Part shown: positions 48,830 to 57,912 of the stretch, piece after piece | Position numbering within the stretch: position 1 is the stretch's first letter | Layout: each line of letters opens with the position of its first letter | Assembly (NCBI RefSeq): GCF_022919115.1 | Contig: NZ_CP095072.1 | Span: 496,001-560,000 of the forward strand | Source of the DNA: Gracilibacillus caseinilyticus | GTDB taxonomy: Bacteria > Bacillota > Bacilli > Bacillales > Amphibacillaceae | Reading direction: 5' to 3' | Length of the DNA stretch: 64,000 nucleotides | Notes under the pieces: model-generated | The model's database searches: none | Told to the model about the DNA's origin: nothing | What the model saw: only the letters and a program-made list of their open reading frames with translations | Translations under genes and position numbers: made by a program

Positions 48830-49474
48830 ATGGAAGGAAATTCACTACTAGAAGATGCCTATCAAATTATTCGCAAAAAAATACTGACCTGTGCTTTACC
48901 GCCAGGCAGCTTACTATCCATTTATAAATTAGCCGAAGAACTGGAAATGAGCCGGACACCGATTTCAAATGCGATTGCACGATTAGAACGGGAAGGTTTA
49001 GTAACACCATTAAAAAATAGAGGAGTACTAGTCAAACAGCATTCTCCACGTGAGTTGATCGAAATGTTTCAGATCAATTACTCCTATCAGCTTTTTGTCT
49101 TGCATGTGGTAGAGAGAAAAGGTCATCAGTCCTTTGATTTAGAAGAATTAAGGAAGATTGTAGAAGAGCAGCAGCAGGCAAAAACAGAGCAGGATTATAT
49201 CACTTATGTTCAGCTTTCATTAAAATTCATTCGAACATTTATTAGTACCATTGAAAATGAGGCAATACTTGCCCACGTTGATGCGAACAGTGACAAAATC
49301 ATGATCAGTTCTGTCGCAGCCTATCATGCTTATCCAAATAAACGGATATACTCCGGATTGAGCTACAACCAAAAAATGCTCGAAGCGCTGGAGAACAATG
49401 ACTTTGACCAGGCACGCCTTCACGCAGACCAATATTTTGATAAGGTAAAAGAGAGGATTATATTAAAAGTGTAA
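48830..49474 (+). CDS. GntR-family regulator (FCD-like)
   Basis: The 214-residue protein has an N-terminal winged helix (AYQIIRKKILTCALPPGSLL, then LAEELEMSRTPISNAIARLE) and an all-helical C-terminal ligand domain of the FCD type. It is divergent from the phosphatase/Ugp operon and most likely represses it until its ligand is present. I start at ATG 48830, with AAGGGA nine bases upstream; ATG 48812 is an alternative. Confidence 0.87.
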   Translation: MEGNSLLEDAYQIIRKKILTCALPPGSLLSIYKLAEELEMSRTPISNAIARLEREGLVTPLKNRGVLVKQHSPRELIEMFQINYSYQLFVLHVVERKGHQSFDLEELRKIVEEQQQAKTEQDYITYVQLSLKFIRTFISTIENEAILAHVDANSDKIMISSVAAYHAYPNKRIYSGLSYNQKMLEALENNDFDQARLHADQYFDKVKERIILKV

Positions 49475-50099
49475 TAAGAAGAAACTAATATCCGTGCTGA
49501 CCACATTCACTATAGGTATCATGAAGGGACTCTATGTTTTTACGGAATAATAAAAACCGGGAAAGCCTACCCGATGCTGACTAACAAAATAATATGGATT
49601 ATGTAAAGTGGAACTGTCTGATATTGTAGTAATTTTGATAGATTTCATCTGCTTAGCAAAGCTCCGGAAATATGCTCCGCGTCCTGTGGGCACGGCTTCA
49701 GCTAACTTTGGAAAGAAAATTCTTTTCTTTCCAAAGTGGATCTTCAGCTCGCGCTGATTCCACGGGAGTCTTCGCATATTTCCTACGCTTAAGTGAAGTG
49801 CTGCAATGTATGGAACAGCTGAAAGCAGTCGTGCTCGGCATTATAAATCATCAAATTAAGGTGTAAATCTCGCAGATAGTGCTCCATATCCTACCTGTTG
49901 CATTATTTGTGGAGCTATACATGAGCTTAGGCCAACCACGGAGCCTCAGCCGTGCCCCGCAGGACGCGAAGTGGTTGGCCCGAGCGATAGTCCAGCAGAT
50001 AATATATTTCAAAATACCACTAAGCAGCTAGTTGACATCATCCATATTATAAGAACCCAATGTATAAAGAAAAAGGAACCGAAGCATCGGTTTCTTTTT
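49475..50099. other. Intergenic region filled by a repeat element
   Basis: The element at 49588-50052 fills most of it. The minus-strand open frame at 49532-49777 lies inside the element and is not a gene. Confidence 0.6.
49588..50052. repeat. Intergenic element with terminal inverted repeats, copy of 465 bp
   Basis: The ends AATAATATGGATTATGTAAA and GACATCATCCATATTAT are inverted repeats. It contains the 138-bp block (49656-49793) that differs from 37371-37508 at one base only, and the right-hand GGCCAACCAC/GTGGTTGGCC hairpin. Confidence 0.8.
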
Positions 50100-50100
50100 T
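50070..50100. terminator. Terminator of ung
   Basis: GGAACCGA and TCGGTTTC (50075-50082 and 50087-50094) form an 8-bp stem with a T run on both strands. Confidence 0.85.
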
Positions 50101-50777
50101 TATGAACGAATCTCCCAATCTATCGGCTCCAATCCATTCTCTTCTAATAATTGATTCGTCTTGGAGAATGGTTTGCTGCCGAAAAAGCCGCGATGTGCGG
50201 ATAATGGGCTCGGATGGGGCGACTTGATCACATAATGCTTTGATAGATCAATAAGTGCTTGTTTCTTTTGAGCCGCAGCGCCCCATAAGATATAGACAAC
50301 CGGAGTTTGTTTTTGATTTAGCGTTTGAATCACCTGATCCGTAAACTGCTCCCATCCTTTTCCTCTATGGGAGTGCGCCTGGCCTTGTCTGACTGTCAAC
50401 ACGTTATTCAGCAATAATACCCCCTGCTTGGCCCAATCCACTAGATAACCATGACTTGGGATTGGATGACCTAGGTCTGCATGCAGTTCCTTATAAATAT
50501 TGCGCAATGAAGGCGGAAGACTGACCTCAGGTTTAACTGAAAAACTTAACCCATGCGCCTGGTCAGGGCCATGATAAGGGTCTTGTCCAAGAATAACGAC
50601 TTTTACCTTTTCAAATGAAGTATAGTGTAATGCATTAAAAATATCATACATATTTGGATAAATGGTTTGATGCTGATATTCTTCTTTCAAAAATGCACGT
50701 AGTTGCTGGTAATAATCTTTCTGAAATTCTGGCTCGAGCCAATTTGCCCAATCATTGTGTAAAATATATTCTGTCAT
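50100..50777 (-). CDS. ung: Uracil-DNA glycosylase
   Basis: Ung removes uracil from DNA and starts base-excision repair. The 225-residue protein has GQDPYHG (64-70) with the catalytic Asp66, NNVLTVRQG, and the [11 protein letters not shown] uracil/DNA-binding loop. ATG 50777 has AGAGGT eight bases before it; ATG 50783 is too close, although it overlaps the ribokinase stop. Coupling to ribokinase and nucleoside hydrolase is unusual. Confidence 0.96.
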   Translation of the reverse strand: MTEYILHNDWANWLEPEFQKDYYQQLRAFLKEEYQHQTIYPNMYDIFNALHYTSFEKVKVVILGQDPYHGPDQAHGLSFSVKPEVSLPPSLRNIYKELHADLGHPIPSHGYLVDWAKQGVLLLNNVLTVRQGQAHSHRGKGWEQFTDQVIQTLNQKQTPVVYILWGAAAQKKQALIDLSKHYVIKSPHPSPLSAHRGFFGSKPFSKTNQLLEENGLEPIDWEIRS

Positions 50778-50779
50778 GA

Positions 50780-51658
50780 TCATCGACCTCTACTTTGTGT
50801 TAAAAATGCTTCTACTTCCTGTTTTGTCGGTATACCGGCTTGAGCACCGATTTTACCGACTGAGATGGCAGCCGCTGCATTCGCAAATGTAACAGCCTCT
50901 GTTAAACTACATTTCTCTGCTAATGCAACAGCAAGCGCGCCATTAAACGTATCTCCTGCACCCGTCGTATCGACCACTTGTACTGGGTGCGATGCAGCCG
51001 CCCGCTCGATACCATCTTCCCAGTAGCTGACTCCTGCTTTTCCCTTAGTAATAATCAACTTTTCATCGTTTTGCTCTTGGAATAGCTGACTCCATTCTGT
51101 TTCATTAGGTGTGATATAGGTAGCCGCATCCCAAGCCGATGCAGCCAATGCCATCGCAGGAGCAGGATTAACAATCACCGGAATGCTATGTTGCTTACAA
51201 AGCTGCATACAGTATTCAATCGTTTCTTTCGGTATTTCAAATTGTAACAAAACATAGTCACTATTCAATATGGCTTCTTGTCTTTCTTTTATATAGTCTG
51301 GTGTCACTCGCTGATTTGCACCAGCTACAATCATAATGCGATTGTCTTGCTCTGATAAAATAATATTTGCCAAACCACTTGGCGTCTTTTGGATGCGATC
51401 CACATACTGTGCCGAAACCTGTTCATCTTGTAAATTGGTTAATAAGCTGTCCGCAAATGGATCATCACCAACACAGCCAATCATCGTCACATCAGCTCCG
51501 AGTCGCGCAGCTGCAACAGCCTGATTCGCACCTTTTCCTCCGGGCACCGTATGAAAATTTTTCGCTCTGACCGTTTCACCTTGTGACGGGACAGCGTCGG
51601 TTTCCGTAACCATATCCGTATTAATACTGCCCACTACTGTAATTCTTGGTTTTGTCAC
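50780..51658 (-). CDS. rbsK: Ribokinase
   Basis: RbsK phosphorylates ribose to ribose-5-phosphate. The 292-residue PfkB-family protein has GSINTDMV (N-terminal), [17 protein letters not shown] and the catalytic [15 protein letters not shown] with its Asp base. The start is GTG 51658. It directly follows the nucleoside hydrolase (2 bp), so ribose released from nucleosides can be salvaged. Confidence 0.94.
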   Translation of the reverse strand: MTKPRITVVGSINTDMVTETDAVPSQGETVRAKNFHTVPGGKGANQAVAAARLGADVTMIGCVGDDPFADSLLTNLQDEQVSAQYVDRIQKTPSGLANIILSEQDNRIMIVAGANQRVTPDYIKERQEAILNSDYVLLQFEIPKETIEYCMQLCKQHSIPVIVNPAPAMALAASAWDAATYITPNETEWSQLFQEQNDEKLIITKGKAGVSYWEDGIERAAASHPVQVVDTTGAGDTFNGALAVALAEKCSLTEAVTFANAAAAISVGKIGAQAGIPTKQEVEAFLTQSRGR

Positions 51659-51660
51659 AC

Positions 51661-52602
51661 TTACTCACTCCTCTCGCCATAGGAAACTATCGCTTTTTTA
51701 AAAACGGACCAAAATTTCACCTGATCAAGTCCTGTTGCTAAATAGGTGTTTGGTTCTTTTCCTGTCACTCCCAAATGATCTACAACTGTCATTCCGTATG
51801 TATGTTCACCTTTCGTTTCTATTGCAACATGTACATGCTCAAAGTTGAAAATATCCGGTTCTATTAAATGAACAATCGTACACGCATCATGAATCGGCCC
51901 TCCCGGGAAGTCAAAATGATCACGATACGCTTGAATAAAGAAAGTCAGCAGATCCGAGACAAATTCACTGACCGGGTTCTCCATTTTACGCAGTTCATCT
52001 ACTGTCTCCGTCGTTGCTAATGCTTGGTGGGTTACGTCTAAGCCAAACATTCGCACAGGTATCCCACTTTCCAAAACAATCTTTGCTGCCTCTGCATCTA
52101 CATATATATTAAATTCAGCTGCTGGCGTCCAGTTTCCAAAGGTTCCACCGCCCATTAAAACAATTTCCTGTATGTTTTGTTTTATTTTGGGCTCTTTCAC
52201 TAGAGCAAGTGCAATATTGGTTAACGGTCCAGTTGGCACTATCGTAATTGGCTCATCGGCATCGAGCAGTTTTTCGATGATAAAATCTACCGCATGCTGA
52301 TCGATCGCTTGTCGACTCGGCTCATCCGGTAATAACGGCCCATCCAGCCCAGTCTCACCATGAATTTCTTCCGCAATCTCTGCTTCTTTTACCAATGGTC
52401 TTGTCGCACCTTGTGCTACCTGAACATGATCTAATCCAATAATATCGCACACCTTTAACGCGTTTAATGTATTTTTTTCGACTTGTACATTTCCTGCTAC
52501 CGTTGTTATCCCGATAATCTCGAGAGGACTGATGCTAGAAGCAGCAAGTATAATCGCAATAGCATCATCATGCCCCGGGTCACAGTCAAGGATCACTTTC
52601 AT
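51661..52602 (-). CDS. Inosine/uridine-preferring nucleoside hydrolase
   Basis: The 313-residue enzyme has the calcium-binding N-terminal DCDPGHDDA, VPTGPLTNIALAL, IVLMGGG, AEFNIYVDAEAA and the catalytic-site His near IHDACT. It splits nucleosides to base and ribose in the cytosol. Together with ribokinase it forms a nucleoside salvage pair, and the released purine base would act on the guanine riboswitches. Confidence 0.92.
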   Translation of the reverse strand: MKVILDCDPGHDDAIAIILAASSISPLEIIGITTVAGNVQVEKNTLNALKVCDIIGLDHVQVAQGATRPLVKEAEIAEEIHGETGLDGPLLPDEPSRQAIDQHAVDFIIEKLLDADEPITIVPTGPLTNIALALVKEPKIKQNIQEIVLMGGGTFGNWTPAAEFNIYVDAEAAKIVLESGIPVRMFGLDVTHQALATTETVDELRKMENPVSEFVSDLLTFFIQAYRDHFDFPGGPIHDACTIVHLIEPDIFNFEHVHVAIETKGEHTYGMTVVDHLGVTGKEPNTYLATGLDQVKFWSVFKKAIVSYGERSE

Positions 52603-52647
52603 GTCATTTCCTCCTCTATGTAGATAAGTGGGTTTCTATAACAACAT

Positions 52648-52661
52648 TGTAATCGTTTTGT
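52648..52661 (-). promoter_or_regulatory. Candidate CcpA cre-like site before the nucleoside hydrolase
   Basis: The minus-strand ACAAAACGATTACA fits 12 of 14 positions of the cre consensus TGWAANCGNTNWCA (the first two bases differ). It lies in the promoter region, so catabolite control is possible. Confidence 0.35.
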
Positions 52662-52999
52662 ACATGCTTACACAATGAAGACGATGTTTAGGATTTTACT
52701 TAGGATAAGCAACTTAGTTTTTTCTTTTTAACCTTACAGTAAATGTGGGGTTTAATTATCCTAGTAATGGTTAAAAAAAGAGGATGTACTTCGTTATATA
52801 TCAAATGTTCAGATATTAAATATTAAACAGGGGGGTTTTCTTATATAGACGATGCAAAAACATACGAAGTAATGGAAGGTCAATTAGATTATAAAATAAA
52901 AAATAAAAGGTTAAAGTCCTGCCATATAAGTAGTTGCCTAATGTTGCACTTGGAATACTAAACAACAGAAGCCCATTTACCGTGTATAAGTATATAATA

Positions 53000-53030
53000 A
53001 AGAGCAGTGTTATCTATGTACACTGCTCTT
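53000..53030. terminator. Terminator after the papain-like gene
   Basis: AGAGCAGTGT and ACACTGCTCT form a 10-bp stem with TTTATTATAT following on both strands. It closes the transcript of the gene at 53038. Confidence 0.85.
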
Positions 53031-53037
53031 TATTATA

Positions 53038-55008
53038 TTATAGCTCAACCCATGTATATTTAATTCCCCAACTCTCTCTTGAAAGGGCCTCGATTTTCTT
53101 AACAATTTCATCCTCTATCGCAAAAGCGTCACCTTTTTCGTAAGGGTTGTAATGAAACGCATACAGCCTAGATGTAAATTCATGAAATGGTAAAGATGAT
53201 TCTCCTGGTATCTCCCCATTTCCAGTAACCTTAGGTTCAATACCCTGTCCCCAATTTTGAGCACCATCATTATTTGGATTATAGAAATATATACGATACT
53301 GACCGCTTGGGTCCTGTGCAATACGTTGAACCGACACGGCATGCAATCCAAGTAGGTCACTGAACGAATTTGTAATAAAAATTCCAACTGGATTTGGATA
53401 AATAAGTTCATAACCTTCGTTATATTCTGGATGATGAGTCGAATAAAACAAGCGTACAAAGCCCGAATAATCAGCAACTGATCCAGTCATAGGATCAATC
53501 ACACTACAAAAGCCACGAGATACCCAATTCCCGTAAAATGCAGGGTTCACCCACTTATGTACGTCATCACCTCTAAACTTAACAAGACGGACTAATTCAC
53601 CGTAAATTTTATCCAAATGAGGGACTAAAACCAGGGAAACGGGACCAAGTTCTTCATGTAAATCTTCTACTAATCCTTTCCCTAAATCCTTAGAGTGGAT
53701 TGCCTTGCCTTCAAACATAATATCTATATCCCCGTCACGTGCTGCTCTAGGAATTAATTCAAGTAGATATCCTGGGGCATGGACAGACCATAAGCTAATA
53801 CCACGTGCTGTCTGACAAGTAGGATTCATGCCTTGCCCTACACCCAATGGCTGCCCTAACACACTAAGCGTACCTGCCACTAAGATGTCGTTCGCCGTAA
53901 TACCTTCATTTCCATTAATTGTACTTAATAAAACCTTTCGAACATCAGGCAATATATCAAGCTCAATCAAACGGCGTAAACCAGGAATCACTGGTGTTGA
54001 AGACAAAATGCCTCGCTCAAGCATCCGTGTCAATCCATATAGCGCCTGCTTTAAGGGTGGATGAATAGCTATTTTAATTAAATCACTTACAATAGAAAAA
54101 TGTTCTTCTAAATTTGCTTTTCCTTTGCTACTTAGATCCAAAGCAATTGGAATAAGCTTGGGGTGATTTCGATTTAAAAACCGAACTAAAATAGTATGGT
54201 GACAAGAAACAAGCCCTGTATCTCGCATATATTTTGCAAATTCTTTTGCCTCCTGCTTTAACTCTTTATCCTCTAGTTTTTGTAAAGCCTTACGATATTC
54301 TTTAAGGTCATTCTCTTGACTAAGCTTTGTTGGACCATCAATCGCTTTTAAATAATACTCAATTGCTTTTTGCTCTTTCTTGTTTATATCGGACTTTAAT
54401 AATTGTTTGGCATTTTCAATCATTTTCACTGTCCGATTTACCATAATAGGGCGTTGCGTAATGAGATCGTCAATTTCCTGTATTAATACACTGGAAATAG
54501 CTTTAAGTGACAACTCCTCAGCCAAAAATTCAAATAAACGTTCCGCTCTTTTTTTCTCCTTCTCATTCCCTTCGATCCGAGCAGCTTCTGTTTCCTCAGG
54601 AAAGATCGTATCTACATTTAATGCCATGATTTCATGCAAGAAATCTTGAGCTTGCTTTTTTGAAACTTTCTCGTGCGTGTGCTTTTCTTTCGCAAGTGAA
54701 ACCATTCTTATATCGCTAAGGATTTCTACAATTGGTGTCATACCACCTGACATGAGGGATCCTTTTACTAAATTAGGTAGTAATTTAGACGGTTCCGCCC
54801 ATGGACCGTTTAAAAAAATACCAGCTTCCTCAAATCGATCTGCAAATTCATACAAAATTCTCATACCGTCTTTCTCATCCATCAATCTTGCTGCGGCTTG
54901 CAAAGCATCTGCTTGATACATTTCTTTTGCATAAGGAACGGCAGATTCTAATATTTCCAGTGCTTCTTGAAACTGCTCTTTTTTATTATTTTCTACTTGT
55001 TTTTCCAT
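53038..55008 (-). CDS. Large unknown protein with a papain-like C-terminal half (candidate)
   Basis: The 656-residue protein has no signal peptide. The N-terminal 330 residues are helical and charged. From about 380 there is GQGMNPTCQTARG with Cys398, then GLHAVSVQRI with His556, then YFYNPNNDGAQNWGQG with Asn577 and Asn579. The spacing, with a His strand followed about 20 residues later by Tyr-Asn-Pro-Asn, recalls papain-like or C39-like Cys-His-Asn enzymes. I do not recognise the family; the enzyme idea rests on these motifs only. It lies 19 bp after the ATP-grasp gene, so the two form an operon. Confidence 0.55.
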   Translation of the reverse strand: MEKQVENNKKEQFQEALEILESAVPYAKEMYQADALQAAARLMDEKDGMRILYEFADRFEEAGIFLNGPWAEPSKLLPNLVKGSLMSGGMTPIVEILSDIRMVSLAKEKHTHEKVSKKQAQDFLHEIMALNVDTIFPEETEAARIEGNEKEKKRAERLFEFLAEELSLKAISSVLIQEIDDLITQRPIMVNRTVKMIENAKQLLKSDINKKEQKAIEYYLKAIDGPTKLSQENDLKEYRKALQKLEDKELKQEAKEFAKYMRDTGLVSCHHTILVRFLNRNHPKLIPIALDLSSKGKANLEEHFSIVSDLIKIAIHPPLKQALYGLTRMLERGILSSTPVIPGLRRLIELDILPDVRKVLLSTINGNEGITANDILVAGTLSVLGQPLGVGQGMNPTCQTARGISLWSVHAPGYLLELIPRAARDGDIDIMFEGKAIHSKDLGKGLVEDLHEELGPVSLVLVPHLDKIYGELVRLVKFRGDDVHKWVNPAFYGNWVSRGFCSVIDPMTGSVADYSGFVRLFYSTHHPEYNEGYELIYPNPVGIFITNSFSDLLGLHAVSVQRIAQDPSGQYRIYFYNPNNDGAQNWGQGIEPKVTGNGEIPGESSLPFHEFTSRLYAFHYNPYEKGDAFAIEDEIVKKIEALSRESWGIKYTWVEL

Positions 55009-55027
55009 TTTGGTTCACCCTCTTTTC

Positions 55028-56377
55028 CTACATATAAAAATGATGATCCACATAGTCAGATAAGAGTTGTTTCACTTGATATCCATCATCACCATAGAAG
55101 AAGATCGTACCTAAGTGATTTCCGTATCCTTCTTGATTGCTTTGAATTTTACTAACAGCTGGTTTAAACAAAGTATGCTTATCAAAATAGTCATGTTCCT
55201 CTAATTCCTTCGGCATATTCACTTGATGGATATGATTCTTTTTTGGATAAACTAAAAAACTTCCTGCATGTCCATTCGCTTCTGTTTCATCTGGAAAAAT
55301 ATCTTTTATTTCTTCTTCTGTCGTATTAGGATCACAGCATAATAGATGTGCTTCATATGGATTAAAATTATAGGTTTTTCTCATTAAATCAAAAATATGT
55401 CCCCCCGGAATTCGATAAGCCATTTCACCAAAATAGAGCTCTTCTTCATCTGATATAAAAAATTCCGGATGAATTAATCCACACTGAATGTTAAATACAT
55501 CTACAATCTTTTCAACTTCCTTACGAATTTGAGGACGAAGCTTTTCAATTTCTTTTGTCGGAGGTACCATCATCGAGTATCCGAATACAACATATTCCGT
55601 TACGTTTAAAAACTGTACCTTTCCATTATGAATGAAAGCTTCACATGAAATCTCTAAACCCTGTAAATGACTTTCTAATAAAGATGGAAAGTTTTCCTCT
55701 GATAACTTAGACTCTATGTCTTCCTCTGACATAATCATACGATGACCGGAAGCACCTGCTTTATTAAAAGCTTTAACATGAATAGGGGCCGGTTCTTCTC
55801 CCCTTGTACGAAGTAAAGCACCATTTACACGGTTAAAAAAGCGACGAACATCCTCTTTATCTTTTGCCTCTTCAAAAATACCGACACGTAAGCCACCAAT
55901 ATGTGCTCTGCGCTTCATCATTGCTTTATCCCGAAATAAAATAGCATGATCAAATAATCTTGGTTCATTTCGAAAACGAGAATTTAAGGCCCCCGCCCAT
56001 TCAACCGTTTCTTCAAAAATAGGAACGGTATGATCGACATCTAAATCTTTCAAAATTTGATAAAGTTCTTCCGACTGCTTATATACATCATTGTAGGGTA
56101 CATCCTTTCCAAAATCCCAAGCTACAAAAGGGATATTATGCTTATCAGCAAAAGTTTTAAATTCAGGCAAGCTGACGACAATAAAATCCCGATCTAACCG
56201 TTGCATCGCTTCAATAGATGGGATTCCCCAACCAATTAATGCGATTTTTTTACCTTTCACACGCTTTTGATGATCTAAATGGATAGGTCCTGTTTTGCGA
56301 TTATAAATTTCCCCCCTATCTTTTTGATCATTTTCTTTAAAAAGATATTGCTCCTCATGTCTATTAGCAAATGGCAA
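55028..56377 (-). CDS. ATP-grasp carboxylate-amine ligase-like protein
   Basis: The 449-residue protein has an N-terminal nucleotide-fold domain (GKKIALIGWGIPSIEAMQRL), a central ATP-grasp with HVKAFNKAGASGHRMI, and a C-terminal HPEFFISDEEELYFGEMAYR segment with the Mg-binding acids, then IPGGHIF. It resembles CarB-like and amino-acid-ligase enzymes, which couple a carboxylate to an amine with ATP. The start is TTG 56377 with GGATGAGG before it. The substrate is unknown. A Cys-rich tail is absent. Confidence 0.78.
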   Translation of the reverse strand: MPFANRHEEQYLFKENDQKDRGEIYNRKTGPIHLDHQKRVKGKKIALIGWGIPSIEAMQRLDRDFIVVSLPEFKTFADKHNIPFVAWDFGKDVPYNDVYKQSEELYQILKDLDVDHTVPIFEETVEWAGALNSRFRNEPRLFDHAILFRDKAMMKRRAHIGGLRVGIFEEAKDKEDVRRFFNRVNGALLRTRGEEPAPIHVKAFNKAGASGHRMIMSEEDIESKLSEENFPSLLESHLQGLEISCEAFIHNGKVQFLNVTEYVVFGYSMMVPPTKEIEKLRPQIRKEVEKIVDVFNIQCGLIHPEFFISDEEELYFGEMAYRIPGGHIFDLMRKTYNFNPYEAHLLCCDPNTTEEEIKDIFPDETEANGHAGSFLVYPKKNHIHQVNMPKELEEHDYFDKHTLFKPAVSKIQSNQEGYGNHLGTIFFYGDDGYQVKQLLSDYVDHHFYM

Positions 56378-56474
56378 CTTGTCCTCATCCTTTCAATGTA
56401 ATTAGCAAAAAACGCAATACCTAGGATGCCACTATTTAATAAAATTATAAGTATATTCTTCTAAACACATGAAA

Positions 56475-56505
56475 CGAAAAAAGTACCCAACGATTCGTTA
56501 GGTAC
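56475..56505 (-). terminator. Terminator between the AblB-like and ATP-grasp genes
   Basis: GTACCTAACGA and TCGTTGGGTAC form an 11-bp stem with a G-T pair, followed by TTTTTTCG on the minus strand. Confidence 0.75.
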
Positions 56506-56597
56506 AGAGAGACTTTTAGAAAGATAAGCTATTTTTCCGTAGACGTAAGGAAAAAAAGATTGTTCAATACTTCCCTGATTAAGCTTGTTATCAAATT

Positions 56598-56763
56598 TCA
56601 TCTTCCCCTTACCGAGGGCCTATTGTTTTTGACTTGGACATCAATATCATTTAAATCAAACCGAGGTAAATAATAAGAAGCTATAATTTCTTGTTCCGTA
56701 TCCATGACTTGAACATTTGAACCTAAGGCAGGGCTCATTAGTACACTTGATGTGATCCTTCAC
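56598..56763 (-). pseudogene. Possible small gene with one frameshift
   Basis: AAGGAGG lies five bases before GTG 56763, an excellent start, but its frame gives only 34 residues. A one-base shift leads to a second open frame with MSPALGSNVQVMDTEQEIIA, then SYYLPRFDLNDIDVQV, ending at TGA 56598. A 52-residue product would result if one base were removed near 56745. It might be a small peptide of this cluster or chance; no family is recognised. Confidence 0.3.
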
Positions 56764-56821
56764 AAAATCCTCCTTACATAATTACTCACTTAAATCTTTC
56801 CGTACTTTCAAATCTTTATTA

Positions 56822-57673
56822 TTAAGATAGGTTGCGAAACCAAATATTCATGTTCTCCAGTCGGCCTGCAATATTACTGTTTCTCATCATTCTACCTCCA
56901 TAAGTAAAGCCAAGCTTTGCATTAATTAAATTCATTCCTATGGATACAGAACGAGAGTATGAGAATACAGTTTTTATCTTTTTCTCTTTCAGCAAATTTA
57001 TAATTTTAATTGCTTGATGTAACAAAAGCCCCTTTTCTCGGTGTTCTTCCAATGTGGCACAATCAGTAAACTCAGCAGCGTTAAAAGCAGGCATAACATC
57101 ACCTGAACAAGCACTTACAATATCTCCTCTATGCTCTGCAACCGAAAAATAGACATCATTCTTCATCATTTGTAATATAAAATCAGGATCATTCATAGGT
57201 GTTGGATAAGATTCAAATACCTCTCCATAGAGTTTAGCCATTTTAAAACGATCAATTGGTTTTGCCCAACGAATTTTGTACTCCTCTTGACAAATATTTT
57301 TTTCAGTTAAAACAGAAGCTCGGGTAGTTGCTTCAATAATATTCTTTTCTAATCCCGCCTCCTCTTTTACACTTTGGTTATCATCTAAGAATAATGCATA
57401 AATATAGGCATCTTTTCCATTAAAAAATCCTTTTATTATTCCCTCAAATTCAAAGAAACGATCTTCCATTAATGTTGTCTGTTCTCTCTTTGCGAAGAAA
57501 ATTAATTTATCACACCTATTTTCCAAGCCCTTTTTTATTAGGTATTCTATAAGATAATCGACATATTGACTTTTAGGAAGGTCATACACTTTAACCCTTT
57601 GATTAACCGGTTCAATATGGAGATTCTCCTTACTTAAACTAATGCCATTATTCAACCTAAGAAGTGATTTCAT
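56822..57673 (-). CDS. AblB-like GNAT acetyltransferase (orphan beta-lysine acetyltransferase-like)
   Basis: The 283-residue protein resembles YodP/AblB, which acetylates beta-lysine to the osmolyte N-epsilon-acetyl-beta-lysine. It has an N-terminal domain and a GNAT core with CATLEEHREKGLLLHQAI as acetyl-CoA site, and ends in AGRLENMNIWFRNLS, as in the family. The partner lysine 2,3-aminomutase (ablA/kamA) is not in the window, so the substrate may differ. It is transcribed toward the ATP-grasp gene, with a terminator between. Confidence 0.75.
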   Translation of the reverse strand: MKSLLRLNNGISLSKENLHIEPVNQRVKVYDLPKSQYVDYLIEYLIKKGLENRCDKLIFFAKREQTTLMEDRFFEFEGIIKGFFNGKDAYIYALFLDDNQSVKEEAGLEKNIIEATTRASVLTEKNICQEEYKIRWAKPIDRFKMAKLYGEVFESYPTPMNDPDFILQMMKNDVYFSVAEHRGDIVSACSGDVMPAFNAAEFTDCATLEEHREKGLLLHQAIKIINLLKEKKIKTVFSYSRSVSIGMNLINAKLGFTYGGRMMRNSNIAGRLENMNIWFRNLS

Positions 57674-57851
57674 CGATTCACTCTCCCATTTTAATTTAGC
57701 TATTAATCAAACTATTAGAAAAATGAAGTGAATATGAATAAAAGAGAGAGCATTTCAGAACACTCAAGTTAGACGGTAGGTAAAAGGATATTTGAATGGA
57801 ACAAAAAAATAATGATAATATTCATGTATTTGGAAAAAAACAGAGTAATAA

Positions 57852-57890
57852 ATAGAAAAAAACTGTGAAGAAACGACTTCACAGTTTTAA
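57852..57890 (-). terminator. Terminator of the HxlR gene
   Basis: AACTGTGAAG and CTTCACAGTT (57861-57870 and 57877-57886) form a 10-bp stem followed on the minus strand by TTTTTTTC. Confidence 0.85.
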
Positions 57891-57912
57891 TAAAGAATAT
57901 ATTGGGAATAAT

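Larger units (their letters stand above)
52603..53037. other. Intergenic region before the nucleoside hydrolase operon
   Basis: It holds the promoter area, the cre-like site and a terminator at 53000-53030. A short open frame around 52845-52960 has no start or ribosome site that I can support. Confidence 0.45.
56378..56821. other. Gap between the ATP-grasp and AblB-like genes
   Basis: It contains a terminator (56475-56505) and a possible broken small reading frame (56598-56763). Nothing else is visible. Confidence 0.5.

Noticed and set aside
52845..52960. Short open frame with DDAKTYEVMEGQ
   Set aside because: No start codon with a ribosome site could be found; it may be a remnant, but there is no support for a gene.
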